Counted from the first letter of the stretch, positions 16,967 to 25,637 are shown. The stretch is 64,000 bases of DNA from Brucella gallinifaecis (GCF_006476605.1 NZ_ML636801.1:186001-250000); one strand, 5' to 3'. Notes: a model not told the origin generated them from the sequence alone. Made by a program: numbers and translations.

Positions 16967-18016
16967 TTAATGCTGTCCGCGCTGCTGATGCCAGGCGAGT
17001 GCGCGTACAATGTCATCGGCACTGATCTTGCCGATAATCGCACCATTCTCGACAATGCCGACATCGCCGCTGCTGTCAGCGACAGCATTCATCAGTTCCC
17101 GAACCAGTGTTTCGCGCCGTGCAGTTGCTGCAAAGGGGCGCGGTGCTGCATTGCGGTCAAATGGCGTCATGATATCGCCAGCTTGCAGGACACCGAGCGG
17201 GTTCATATGGGCTACAAAATCCGTAACATATTGGTCCGACGGATGAAGCAGGATGTCTTGCGGCGTACCGCACTGAACAATCCGTCCGCCTTCCAGAATG
17301 GCAATGCGGTTGCCGATTTTCATAGCTTCGTCGAGGTCGTGGCTGACAAAAACGATGGTCTTTTTGAGCCGTGACTGAAAAGTCAGAAGTTCATCCTGCA
17401 GGCGTGTGCGGATCAGTGGATCAAGTGCGGAGAATGGCTCGTCCATTAACAGAATTGGTGCGCCGGTGGCAAAGGCACGGGCGAGGCCGACACGCTGCTG
17501 CATGCCGCCTGAAAGCTCGCTCACTTTGCGTTTTGCCCAGTCTTGAAGCCCAACCAGTTCGAGCTGGTCGCGTGCCAGAGCAAGCCGCTCCTGTTTGCTC
17601 ATCCCCGATATTTCGAGGCCAAAGGCCACGTTTTCCTCAACCGTGCGCCATGGCAGCAGACCAAATTGCTGAAACACCATGGATACAAGCTCTGTTCGCA
17701 GGTGGCGCAGTGTCTTGCGGTCGGAATTGCCCACGTCAATGGTGTTTTCGCCATCGCGGATCAGAACACGACCGCGCGAAATTGGATTAAGGCGATTAAT
17801 GGCACGCAGAAGCGTTGATTTGCCCGAGCCGGACAGTCCCATCAGGACCAGAATTTCGCCTTCCTGAACATTGAGCGAACAATCATGGACGCCAAGAACC
17901 AGATCGGTTTCAGCCTGAATTTCGGAACGCGATGCTCCGCGATCTGCCAAGTCCAGTGCGTTATCGACATTTTTGCCAAAAATGATGCTGACATTTTCTA
18001 CAGCAATGATTGTCAT
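16967..18016 (-). CDS. choV: Choline/glycine betaine ABC transporter ATPase ChoV
   Basis: A 349-residue ProV-type ATPase. Walker A is GLSGSGKSTLLRAINRL (near 58), the Q-loop is FQQFGLLPWRTV, the signature LSGGMQQRVGLARA and Walker B ILLMDEPFSALDPL. The tail (about 275-345) is a single CBS-like segment (ELMNAVADSSGDVGIVENG...IIGKISADDIV), where osmosensory ProV/OpuAA proteins have a full CBS pair. It is the last gene of choXWV and is separated from choW by a REP-like palindrome. Choline rather than betaine is favoured because the binding protein resembles ChoX. Confidence 0.88.
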   Translation of the reverse strand: MTIIAVENVSIIFGKNVDNALDLADRGASRSEIQAETDLVLGVHDCSLNVQEGEILVLMGLSGSGKSTLLRAINRLNPISRGRVLIRDGENTIDVGNSDRKTLRHLRTELVSMVFQQFGLLPWRTVEENVAFGLEISGMSKQERLALARDQLELVGLQDWAKRKVSELSGGMQQRVGLARAFATGAPILLMDEPFSALDPLIRTRLQDELLTFQSRLKKTIVFVSHDLDEAMKIGNRIAILEGGRIVQCGTPQDILLHPSDQYVTDFVAHMNPLGVLQAGDIMTPFDRNAAPRPFAATARRETLVRELMNAVADSSGDVGIVENGAIIGKISADDIVRALAWHQQRGQH

Positions 18017-18036
18017 GGTCGTCTCTTTTTTATTTT

Positions 18037-18085
18037 AGCGCATAATCTTGTCCGAAAAGTCATGCAACTTTTCGGGATGATGCTC
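18037..18085. repeat. REP-like palindrome filling the choW-choV gap
   Basis: GCATAATC...TCCGAAAAGT pairs with ACTTTTCGGGATGATGC around CATGCA. It occupies most of the 69-bp gap and nearly touches the choW stop codon. The motif family is common in Rhizobiales intergenic DNA. Confidence 0.8.
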
Positions 18086-18922
18086 CTACTTGTCGCGTGA
18101 AGCGCGGAAGATGCGGTCAAGCACAATGGCGACGACGACGATCACAAAGCCCGATTCAAAACCAAGCGATGTATTGACCGAGTTGAGTGCGCGAACCACC
18201 GGCACACCAAGACCGTCTGCACCCACAAGGGCCGCAATGACAACCATGGAGAGTGACAGCATGATCGTTTGCGTGAGACCTGCCAGAATTTGTGGCATGG
18301 CATAGGGCAATTCAATCTTCCAGAGAAGCTGTCTGCGCGATGCTCCGAAAGCTTCGCCTGCCTCGATGAGTGCGGCTGGTGTTGAGGAAATACCCAGATG
18401 TGTCAGACGTATGGGGGCAGGCAACACGAAAATTGCCGTTGCCAGCAGTCCCGGAACCATGCCGATGCCGAAGAAGACTATAGCCGGGATCAGATAGACG
18501 AAGGTTGGCAGCGTCTGCATCAGATCAAGGATAGGTCGCATGACGGTATAGAGCTTTGGGCGATGGGCTGCGAGAATGCCGAGCGGGACACCGAGTACCA
18601 TACAAAGAAAGCAAGCTGAAAGCACGAGTGTCAGTGTTTTGAGCGTCGCATCCCAGTAGCCTTGATTGATGATGAACAAAAAGCCGATGATGGTGAGGAT
18701 CACCACGGAAATGCGGCGCTGTATAAACCATGCAATGGCAGCGAAAATGATGATCAGGACAAGCGGGTGCGGCAGTTGCAACAGGTATAATAATCCATCA
18801 ATGAGCCACTGCATGACAGCGGCAAGCGTATCGAAAAAGCCGCTCATATTGTCTGTAAGCCAGTCCACTACCGATTTGGCAGTTGGTCCGACCGGAATTT
18901 TATAGTCCGTCAGCCAGTTCAA
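18086..18922 (-). CDS. choW: Choline ABC transporter permease ChoW
   Basis: A 278-residue ProW-type permease. The periplasmic N-terminal stretch and first helices (LVLIIIFAAIAWFIQRRISVVIL) precede the family core LGVPLGILAAHRPKLYTVMRPILDLMQTLPTFVYLIPAI. The coupling loop is EAGEAFGASRRQLLWKIELPYAMPQILAG (about 195-223). Six to seven helices are predicted. It follows choX after an 88-bp gap holding a hairpin with a T-run, and precedes choV. Confidence 0.88.
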   Translation of the reverse strand: MNWLTDYKIPVGPTAKSVVDWLTDNMSGFFDTLAAVMQWLIDGLLYLLQLPHPLVLIIIFAAIAWFIQRRISVVILTIIGFLFIINQGYWDATLKTLTLVLSACFLCMVLGVPLGILAAHRPKLYTVMRPILDLMQTLPTFVYLIPAIVFFGIGMVPGLLATAIFVLPAPIRLTHLGISSTPAALIEAGEAFGASRRQLLWKIELPYAMPQILAGLTQTIMLSLSMVVIAALVGADGLGVPVVRALNSVNTSLGFESGFVIVVVAIVLDRIFRASRDK

Positions 18923-18967
18923 CGATGATGTCTCCTGCTGCGTGCTTTTTCATTTTCACGTTTTAAA

Positions 18968-18992
18968 AAAATGAGCCGCGGTGATCCGCGGC
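18968..18992 (-). terminator. Hairpin with T-run between choX and choW
   Basis: On the minus strand GCCGCGG-ATCA-CCGCGGC is followed by TCATTTTTTT. It probably terminates part of the transcription after choX, matching the position of the hairpin after dppA. Confidence 0.75.
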
Positions 18993-19010
18993 CCGATGTC
19001 ATGAGCAAGA

Positions 19011-19979
19011 TTATAAGCCCAGAGCTGCCTTGACTGCTGGCAGACCTTCCTTGCCGTCAACAGTTGTGACACCGTCCAGCCAATTGTCGAGAACGGCAGG
19101 ATTTGCCTTGAGCCATGAGGTTGCCGCTTTCGCAGGGTCTTCACCGTCGTCAAGAATCTTGCCCATGATTTCGTTTTCCATTTCAAGCTGGAATTCGAGA
19201 TTGGTCAGGAATTTGCCAACATTCGGGCATTCCTGCGTATAGCCTGCGCGGACATTGGTTTCGACCGTTGCGCCACCAAGATTGGGCCCGAAGAAATCAT
19301 CACCACCGGTGAGATAGGCAATTTCAAAACGCTTGTTCATCGGATGCGGCTCCCATGCGAGGAAGACAACCGGATCCTTACTTTTAATGCTGCGTGCGAC
19401 CTGTGCCAGCATGCCCTGTTCTGACGATTCTGCCAGTTCAAATGATTTAAGGCCAAATGCATCCTTGGTGATCATGTCAAGGATCAGGCGGTTGCCATCA
19501 TTGCCCGGTTCAATGCCATAGATCTTGCCGCCGAGCTTGTCCTTGAAAGCTGCAATGTCCTTGAAGTCTTTCAGACCTTCATCATAGGCATATTTTGGCA
19601 CGGCAAGGGTGTATTTTGCGCCTGTCAGATTGGTGCGCAGTGTTTCGACACTCTTGTCATCGAGATAGGGCTTGAGATCCGCGCTCATGGATGGATTCCA
19701 GTAGCCAAGAAACACATCAATGTCTTTTTTGCTGAGCGATGCATAGGTTACTGGAACGGAGAGAACCTTGATGTCAGTCGTGTAGCCAAGGCCTTTGAGC
19801 ACCTCAGTTGCCACAGCCGTGGTTGAGGTGATGTCGGTCCAGCCCACATCGGAGAAGCGCACGGTTGAGCAGCTTTCAGCTTCCGCAGCGCTGGCTGTGG
19901 CCGGAATGGCGAAGATTGCTGTTGTCATTGCCAGCATATGCAGCACGCTTCTCATCGAAGGCGTTGATGGTAACTTCAT
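19011..19979 (-). CDS. choX: Periplasmic choline-binding protein ChoX
   Basis: A 322-residue OpuAC-type binding protein. The signal peptide is about residues 1-31, ending ASA. Aromatic residues expected to cage the quaternary ammonium appear in VGWTDITS, FLGYWNPSM, KYTLAVPKYAYDEG and FLAWEPHPMN, as in the ChoX aromatic box. The usual glycine-betaine ProX motifs are less well matched. The ATG at 19979 is preceded by GGAGAG; an in-frame upstream codon at 19991 falls inside a repeat. The binding protein is encoded first in choXWV. A diverged Bru-RS-like repeat sits nine bases upstream of the start. Confidence 0.88.
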   Translation of the reverse strand: MKLPSTPSMRSVLHMLAMTTAIFAIPATASAAEAESCSTVRFSDVGWTDITSTTAVATEVLKGLGYTTDIKVLSVPVTYASLSKKDIDVFLGYWNPSMSADLKPYLDDKSVETLRTNLTGAKYTLAVPKYAYDEGLKDFKDIAAFKDKLGGKIYGIEPGNDGNRLILDMITKDAFGLKSFELAESSEQGMLAQVARSIKSKDPVVFLAWEPHPMNKRFEIAYLTGGDDFFGPNLGGATVETNVRAGYTQECPNVGKFLTNLEFQLEMENEIMGKILDDGEDPAKAATSWLKANPAVLDNWLDGVTTVDGKEGLPAVKAALGL

Positions 19980-19988
19980 TTCTCTCTC

Positions 19989-20093
19989 CATTTGAGCGCT
20001 TTTGGTCTGATTAAATCAGATCGGCGCCCTCATTATTTGTTTTAATGCGCATCTTACCCAAAAAATATTTCACAGTTTTTTGGGATGTGCTCT
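19989..20093. repeat. Diverged Bru-RS-like repeat upstream of choX
   Basis: It shares GGTCTGATTAAATCAGATC, GGCGC and TATTTGTTTTAA with the copy at 7712-7817. Its right half, GCGCATC...GGGATGTGC, is degraded. The end facing choX reads GCGCTCAAA on the minus strand, nine bases from the ATG. Confidence 0.75.
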
Positions 20094-20518
20094 CACCGGG
20101 CCCCTTTGTCGCATTGATTGTTTTCCGGTTCCGGCTTTAGCAAACACCAAAATTTTCGCCGATCAAGTACCATTGCGGCGAAAATATTTATGATTGCGAC
20201 TTTCTGGGATATTTTACTCGATTTTCCGGACCATCAGGCAAAAAGTTCGGCATAAAAAGTGGGTTGGCCGAAGCAGGCGAAGTGGTGCAATGTTACTTAC
20301 GTATTGCCGTGTTTCAACCCTTCAAGCAGGAAAAGCTTCGATAATTATCCTGTGATGGCCGTCAATAGTTGTCGAAATGCCAGTCACACTCTATGTGATG
20401 AAAGATAAAAGTGTCATCATTTGTCGGCTGGCGACAGCTTGCCTTTGCGGATGCTGCCACCGACAGAAAAAAGTGTCAGAGAGCCTGTAATTGCAGGCAA
20501 CAGGAAGGATTTGATATA
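20094..20518. other. Divergent control region between choX and the DUF2333 gene
   Basis: No gene is seen. A perfect 10-bp inverted repeat, ATTTTCGCCG at 20152-20161 and CGGCGAAAAT at 20176-20185, encloses 14 bases. A small hairpin GCCTG/CAGGC is near 20483. The first could be a terminator, an operator or a leader structure for choX. Confidence 0.45.
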
Positions 20519-21766
20519 GTGTGGAATGCAGTTCGAGGCGTTTTCTCCTTCCTTGGCCGGTTCATTGCAGCGCTGGCACGTTTGATCGCTGTGCCACTGG
20601 GTGCTTTATGGCGGCTTTTTTTGCAGCTTGGAAATTTGTGGAAAGTTGCAATTGCTCTGTTTGTGATCGTTTTTGGCGGTCTCTATGTCTATTTTATCTG
20701 GCAAACACAGGTCTGGACCAACTTCAATCCTGATTATCCTGCCAAATACAGCTATCAGACTGCCATAACGCCGGGGGAAGAGGTGCAAACGACAGCTGCA
20801 CCACTTGTATCAACGCCTGCGCCAGCGCCTTCTGAAAGCAGCACAGGCGATACGGATGACACAGTTTCTGCCGGTGATGCTGATACAACATTGCCGCCTG
20901 AAACCCAGACCCAGCAGGCAATGCAGGCGGCACAGATTCCATCAAGCGCACGCAAATGTTCACCATCAGCCATTGCCGAAGTGGCTGCTGATCTTACTGA
21001 TTTCAATGTAAACCAGAATGCATGGATTTCTTCCATGCTGCTCTACAAGCTTGGTTTCTTCGGGATGGACTGGGATCGCACTCCGTTTCTTGATAACAAG
21101 GCGTCTTTCCAGCGCGGTATCAATGCAGCCGTTCGCCGGACGGCTATCGAGCTTGTCGATAATATTGGCCGTTTGCGTGGCACATCGCAGATTGACGGTG
21201 ATCTGCAAAAAGCACGCGGTAATTTACAATTTGCAGAAGATTCGTGGTATTTTGGCATAAGCCCGTTTGGTCCCAAGACCCCGACACCAAGCTATTATCG
21301 TTCAGCAATCAAGGATTTGCGTTCATTCAATAGTCGCCTTGAAAATTGTCAGGCGACATTTGATGCGCGTGCCGACAATCTGATCCAGTTTGTGGATCGT
21401 ATTGCGAGTGACCTTGGCTCAACCTCTGCAATCCTCAAGGATCGTGCCGAGAATTACCATGCCGGCTGGTTTGATACCCGTGCCGATGATCGCTTCTGGT
21501 TCGCCTATGGTCAGCTATATGCCTATTATGGCTTGCTGCGTGCGGCACATTCCGATTTCCGCGGTGTGTTGGCGGAAAAGCATCTTGATGGCGTGTGGGA
21601 TGAAATGGAACGGCAATTGCGTGCAGCGCTCGATATGCAGCCCTTTATCGTTTCCAATGGCAGCCCGGATGCATGGTTTACGCCGTCACATCTGACGACG
21701 ATGGGTTTTTACATCCTGCGTGTGCGTTCCAATCTGGTGGATGTGAAACAGGTTCTGGAGCGTTAA
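20519..21766 (+). CDS. DUF2333-family membrane protein
   Basis: A 415-residue protein of the DUF2333 family, of unknown role. A short cytoplasmic N-terminus is followed by one membrane helix (WKVAIALFVIVFGGLYVYFIW, about 40-60), a Thr/Pro/Ala-rich linker (about 85-130), and a folded domain rich in paired Asp/Arg residues (DWDRTPFLDNKASFQRG, FDTRADDRFWFAYGQLYAYYGLL). GTG at 20519 is my choice because AGGAAGGA precedes it; the frame is open back to 20411. The gap to the next gene is six bases, suggesting an operon with the Rsm22-like methyltransferase. Confidence 0.75.
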   Translation: MWNAVRGVFSFLGRFIAALARLIAVPLGALWRLFLQLGNLWKVAIALFVIVFGGLYVYFIWQTQVWTNFNPDYPAKYSYQTAITPGEEVQTTAAPLVSTPAPAPSESSTGDTDDTVSAGDADTTLPPETQTQQAMQAAQIPSSARKCSPSAIAEVAADLTDFNVNQNAWISSMLLYKLGFFGMDWDRTPFLDNKASFQRGINAAVRRTAIELVDNIGRLRGTSQIDGDLQKARGNLQFAEDSWYFGISPFGPKTPTPSYYRSAIKDLRSFNSRLENCQATFDARADNLIQFVDRIASDLGSTSAILKDRAENYHAGWFDTRADDRFWFAYGQLYAYYGLLRAAHSDFRGVLAEKHLDGVWDEMERQLRAALDMQPFIVSNGSPDAWFTPSHLTTMGFYILRVRSNLVDVKQVLER

Positions 21767-21772
21767 TTTATA

Positions 21773-22735
21773 ATGGAATTGCCACCACTCTTGCGTCAGG
21801 CTGTAGACGCGGCGCTTGAAGGGGTGGCTTTGGCCGACCTCAAGCATGCATCGGCAGTTTTATCAAAGCGCTATCGTGCGGAAACGCGCGATGGGCGTCT
21901 GCATATTTCAGATGAACTTGCGGCCAAAGCCTATCTTGCTGCCCGATTGCCTGCGACCTATGCAGCAGTGCGATCAAGTCTGGAAAGTGTTGCAGAAGTC
22001 TGTTCTGATTTTATACCGCAAACCATGCTGGATGTTGGCTGTGGACCGGGAACTGCACTTTGGGCAGCACGTGATTGCTGGCCTGATTTGCAAACGGCAA
22101 CGATGATTGAAGCAAGTCCGGCAATTCGCGCTGTGGGTCGTGATCTTGGACAAAATGCCGGTCTTGAAATTGAATGGCGTGCGGGTGATGTGATCAGGGA
22201 AAAGATCGATTTTCCCCATGCCGATCTGGTGACAATAGCCTATGTGCTGGATGAGCTGGCGCCCCATGATCGTCAGATACTGGTGGAAAAATTATGGGCT
22301 GCAACACAGCATCTGTTCGTGATTGTAGAGCCGGGAACACCGGCCGGATGGCAGCGTATTGTGGATGCACGGGCTGCTCTCATGAAACAAGGTGCGCATA
22401 TTGCAGCGCCTTGCACCCATCAGTTTGATTGCCCGATCAGCGCACCAGACTGGTGCCATTTTTCACGCCGCGTTGCACGCTCGCGCATTCATCGTCAGAC
22501 AAAGGATGCGGAAGTGCCGTGGGAAGATGAAAAATTCATTTATCTTACAGCAATGCGCGATCCATCTCTTGCTGTATCGGCAAGGGTAATTGCGCCAACG
22601 CGCGTTGGCGGTGGCAAAGTTTCAATCAAGCTGTGCAAGGATGACGGGTCTGCGCAAGAGCGTCTTGTGACCAAGCGTGACGGCGAGTTTTTTCGCTGGG
22701 CTCGCCGTGCCGATTGGGGCGACGCATATTTATGA
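21773..22735 (+). CDS. Rsm22-like methyltransferase linked to the small ribosomal subunit
   Basis: A 320-residue class I AdoMet-dependent methyltransferase-fold protein of the Rsm22 family. Motif I is MLDVGCGPGTALWAAR (near 83), and an acidic residue follows in ATMIEASPA. The C-terminal half has the family cysteine/histidine set HIAAPCTHQFDCPI...DWCHFSRRVARSRIHR, thought to bind a metal or Fe-S cluster. Rsm22 proteins act in assembly of mitochondrial and bacterial small ribosomal subunits. Six bases separate it from the DUF2333 gene; its end overlaps the convergent MFS gene by six bases. Confidence 0.82.
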   Translation: MELPPLLRQAVDAALEGVALADLKHASAVLSKRYRAETRDGRLHISDELAAKAYLAARLPATYAAVRSSLESVAEVCSDFIPQTMLDVGCGPGTALWAARDCWPDLQTATMIEASPAIRAVGRDLGQNAGLEIEWRAGDVIREKIDFPHADLVTIAYVLDELAPHDRQILVEKLWAATQHLFVIVEPGTPAGWQRIVDARAALMKQGAHIAAPCTHQFDCPISAPDWCHFSRRVARSRIHRQTKDAEVPWEDEKFIYLTAMRDPSLAVSARVIAPTRVGGGKVSIKLCKDDGSAQERLVTKRDGEFFRWARRADWGDAYL

Positions 22736-24022
22736 CATTTGCAATTGGGGCTGCTGTCTTGGACGCGTGATGAGAAACACCATTGCAGCGGCTGCAAAAC
22801 ACATGGCTCCGGCAAGGATGAGAGCTGGTGTATAGCTGTCATAATCGGTGCGTACAAAACCGGCAAAAGCGGCTGCGGCGGCGGCACCCACCTGATGTCC
22901 GGTGAAGACCCAGCCGAAGATCATGCCTGCTTTTTCAGGGCCGAATTTTTCGGCTGCAAGCTTCACGGTTGGCGGCACGGTTGCCACCCAGTCAAGGCCA
23001 TAAAAGACGGCAAATAGCGCCAGTTCATAGATCGAGAAGTCGGTAAATGTGAGATAGATCAGCGACAGGCCGCGCAGCGCATAGAACCAGAACAGCAGCC
23101 AGCGATTGTCATAGCGATCAGTAAGCCAGCCTGAGGCGATGGTTCCAATCAGATCGAATGCACCGATGACAGCAAGAATACCGGCAGCGCCGACAGGAAC
23201 GATGCCATAGTCTCCGCAAAGAGCAATCCAGTGCGTCTGGATCAGGCCATTCGTTGAAAACCCACAGACAAAAAAGGTCAGAAACAACACCCAGAACGTG
23301 GTTGTTGAGGATGCCTCACGCAATGTCACCAATGGGGATAACAGCATGGCACCAAACTGCTTTTTGGGTTCTGGTGCAGGCATGGGAGCGGTGCGGCCAT
23401 AGGGCTTTAATCCGACATCCGATGGCTTGTCGCGCATTAAAGCCAGCACAAGCACAAGTGCTGCCAGCAAGAAGGCAATGACAATTGTCAGTGACATGCG
23501 CCAGCCTATATTCTGGCTTACACTGGCCAGAATGGGCATGAAGATAAGTTGTCCGGTTGCGTTGCTGGCTGTCATCATGCCAACGACGAGGCCGCGCCGT
23601 TTTTCAAACCAGCGTGCGGCGACGGTTGCGCCGAGCACAAGGGCGGTCATGCCGGTACCAAGCCCTATAACGACACCCCAAAGTGCTACCATCTGCCATT
23701 GCTGGGTCATGAAAATAGAACCGACAAGGCCGGATGAGATCATGATCAGTGCTGCCATGACAACGCGGCGCAAGCCAAACTGGTTCATGAAAGCAGCTGC
23801 AAATGGCCCCATCAAGCCGAACAGGACAAGGCGCAGGGCCATGGCGAAGGAGATATCTGCATTTGTCCAGCCGAATTCGCTTTGAAGCGGCTCAATCAAT
23901 ATGCCAGCCGAACCCATGGCTGCGGCTGTCGCCAGCATGGTCAGGAAAGTGATGCCGGCAATAATCCATCCATAATGGATGTTTCTTTGCGCGAGAAAGC
24001 TGGCCAGGCTGTTTGAGATCAT
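22730..24022 (-). CDS. Major facilitator superfamily transporter
   Basis: About 430 residues with twelve predicted helices. It resembles the monocarboxylate/oxalate-formate subgroup: the start NIHYGWIIAGITFLTML is characteristic, and the loop between helices 2 and 3 has LFGLMGPFAAAFMNQFGLRRV. The substrate is unknown. ATG at 24022 or GTG at 24031 could start it; AGAAAG lies nearer the former. A MarR-type regulator is encoded just upstream on the same strand, so transport may respond to that regulator's ligand. Confidence 0.82.
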   Translation of the reverse strand: MISNSLASFLAQRNIHYGWIIAGITFLTMLATAAAMGSAGILIEPLQSEFGWTNADISFAMALRLVLFGLMGPFAAAFMNQFGLRRVVMAALIMISSGLVGSIFMTQQWQMVALWGVVIGLGTGMTALVLGATVAARWFEKRRGLVVGMMTASNATGQLIFMPILASVSQNIGWRMSLTIVIAFLLAALVLVLALMRDKPSDVGLKPYGRTAPMPAPEPKKQFGAMLLSPLVTLREASSTTTFWVLFLTFFVCGFSTNGLIQTHWIALCGDYGIVPVGAAGILAVIGAFDLIGTIASGWLTDRYDNRWLLFWFYALRGLSLIYLTFTDFSIYELALFAVFYGLDWVATVPPTVKLAAEKFGPEKAGMIFGWVFTGHQVGAAAAAAFAGFVRTDYDSYTPALILAGAMCFAAAAMVFLITRPRQQPQLQMS

Positions 24023-24141
24023 CGTCGGCACTTTCTGTTTTGGCTGGGTTTCAATCGACTAAAGATTGGAAGACCAAAATCTGTTATTATTGCTGATGCG
24101 GGGTTCGGTCATTGTTTCTAGTCAAGCAGGTGCAGCACGGC

Positions 24142-24564
24142 TTACAATGCATCAAGAAGCATTTGTAATTGTTGCATGCCTTCATGCCCAAGCCGTTTTT
24201 CAATTTCGATTTGTGCCTGATCCCACAAGGGTTCTCCCAGCCTGACGATATTATGCCCTTCATTACTGAGCGTAAGACTGGCTTCACGATGATCTTTGCC
24301 CGGTGCAGGTTCAATCAGGTTCATTTTTTGCAGCACTTTTGCATTGCGCCCCATTGTCGATCGATCCAGCTCGGCACTGCGGGCCAGTTCTGTCAGTGAA
24401 ACTGTACCGGCCCGTGAGATTTTTCGCAGCAGGCTGAATTGCGCCACACTGATGCCAAGGGGCGCCAATGCTTCATCATAAATGGCTGAAGTTTTTCGGG
24501 CTGCCTTGCGCAGATGAATGCATATACATGGCTTGGACATAATGCGGGTATATACCCGTATCAT
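24142..24564 (-). CDS. MarR-family transcriptional regulator
   Basis: A 140-residue winged-helix dimeric repressor. The DNA-binding part is SLTELARSAELDRSTMGRNAKVLQKMNLIEPAPGKDHREASLTLS (about 55-100), with the wing at D-H-R. The stretch APLGISVAQFSLLRKI precedes it. Either the ATG at 24564 or the ATG at 24540 may start translation. The palindrome CGGGTATATACCCG lies between them, so the longer form has the operator inside its coding region. It probably controls the MFS gene downstream and itself. Confidence 0.85.
   Translation of the reverse strand: MIRVYTRIMSKPCICIHLRKAARKTSAIYDEALAPLGISVAQFSLLRKISRAGTVSLTELARSAELDRSTMGRNAKVLQKMNLIEPAPGKDHREASLTLSNEGHNIVRLGEPLWDQAQIEIEKRLGHEGMQQLQMLLDAL
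24545..24558. promoter_or_regulatory. Perfect palindrome at the MarR gene start, likely operator
   Basis: CGGGTATATACCCG is a 14-bp perfect palindrome that contains a TATA core and overlaps the first codons of the longer MarR reading frame. MarR repressors bind such sites over their own promoters. Confidence 0.6.
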
Positions 24565-24633
24565 GTCTCTGGCAATATGCTGTGATGGAGTTTTGTGATG
24601 TTGTGCAAAATAGCGGGCGGGAAATCCGGCCGG

Positions 24634-25095
24634 TTAAACGGCTATATGTGAGGTTTCCTTGACCTCTTCCATCACGGCGTAAGTGTGTGATTCACGCACA
24701 CCGGGCAGTGAAAGCAATGCTTCGGAAAGAAAGCGCCGGTAATGATCCATGTCGGAAACGCGTGCTTTTATCAAATAGTCAAAGCCACCGGCAACCATAT
24801 GACATTCCAGAATGTCAGGGTGGCCACGTGTGAAAGTGGAGAAATTTTCAAAGACTTCAGGTGTGGTGCGGTCAAGCTTGATTTCAATAAAAACCAGCAT
24901 CGATCGATCAAGCATTTTGGGTGACAGACGGGCCGAATAGCCAAGAATATAACCCTCGCGGGTCAGGCGCTTGACACGTTCGGCGGTTGCCGTCTGGGAA
25001 AGATTGATACGATCTGCAAGTTCCGTATTGGTCAGACGGCCATTTTCCTGAAGCGCAGACAGAATGTTTCTGTCCATTACATCGAGATGTTTCAT
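24634..25095 (-). CDS. Lrp/AsnC-family regulator
   Basis: A 153-residue regulator with an N-terminal helix-turn-helix (LDVMDRNILSALQENGRLTNTELADRINLSQTATAERVKRL) and a C-terminal RAM ligand-binding domain (MLVFIEIKLDRT...DILECHMVAGGFDYLIKARVSDMDHYRRFL). These proteins sense amino acids as octamers. ATG at 25095 begins the conserved MKHLDVMDRNIL and has GGGGAT upstream; the frame extends further without family similarity. It is divergent from the sRNA/trpL/trpE(G) block, so a link with aromatic or branched-chain amino-acid control is possible but unproven. Confidence 0.88.
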   Translation of the reverse strand: MKHLDVMDRNILSALQENGRLTNTELADRINLSQTATAERVKRLTREGYILGYSARLSPKMLDRSMLVFIEIKLDRTTPEVFENFSTFTRGHPDILECHMVAGGFDYLIKARVSDMDHYRRFLSEALLSLPGVRESHTYAVMEEVKETSHIAV

Positions 25096-25395
25096 TGTTA
25101 TCCCCATTGGACCGGCTTGAAGGACGGTTCTTATTGTTTGTTTATGAATGTTCTGCGCACGAAATGAATCCGAAATCAATGGCCGGTGCAAGGTGAAAAT
25201 GCACCCAGTCATACAAACAGTTATGGTCACGGCCTAAGCATATTATACTTGCATAAATTAAATAATTCATTTCCGGCATGTGTGTAGTTTTAAAATGAAA
25301 GCAGTAGATGCAATGTTTTACAGGGCTGGGGATAAAGTTTAAGCCTGATAACAATCTCAAGTTGCATTTTTAATACAACCTATGATAGAGTATAT

Positions 25396-25424
25396 TTGTA
25401 CTGAAAGTTATATTAGACTTATAA
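25396..25424 (+). promoter_or_regulatory. Sigma-70-like promoter for a candidate sRNA
   Basis: TTGTAC, a 17-base spacer, then TTATAA. Transcription would begin near 25431, at the first base of a run of four hairpins. Confidence 0.65.
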
Positions 25425-25430
25425 ATTTTA

Positions 25431-25547
25431 CCTTCCGGGCTTTGCCCGATCTGATCAGTGAAGGGTCCCCGCTACCTTTTCACTGCATTGTCCTCATTAA
25501 GGGCAAGGAGGAAATCCGGGCTACTTTACTGGGTCCGGATTTTCTTT
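25431..25547 (+). ncRNA. Candidate ~117-nt structured small RNA upstream of trpL
   Basis: Four stem-loops follow the promoter in order: CGGGC-TTT-GCCCG; CAGTGAAGGG pairing with CCTTTTCACTG; TTGTCCT-CATTA-AGGGCAA; and a terminator AATCCGG / CCGGATT followed by TTTTCTTT. A single-stranded AAGGAGGAA lies just before the last hairpin. There is no ATG in the stretch and no plausible ORF. The architecture (promoter, hairpins, intrinsic terminator, intergenic) is that of a trans-acting sRNA. I do not recognise its family; a distant member of a known alphaproteobacterial sRNA group cannot be excluded. The alternative is a terminated leader transcript belonging to the trp region. Confidence 0.55.
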
Positions 25548-25637
25548 GCGTGGTTTGATAGTGCACAAATTTTCTCGTTTTATTTTGTCTGAATTTTCCG
25601 GTTGCAAGCGAAGCAAGGGAAGGCTAACAGTATCGTC

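Noticed and set aside
25431-25547. Candidate riboswitch rather than an sRNA
   Set aside because: A separate promoter and terminator enclose it and no coding frame follows directly; none of the riboswitch cores I know were recognised.
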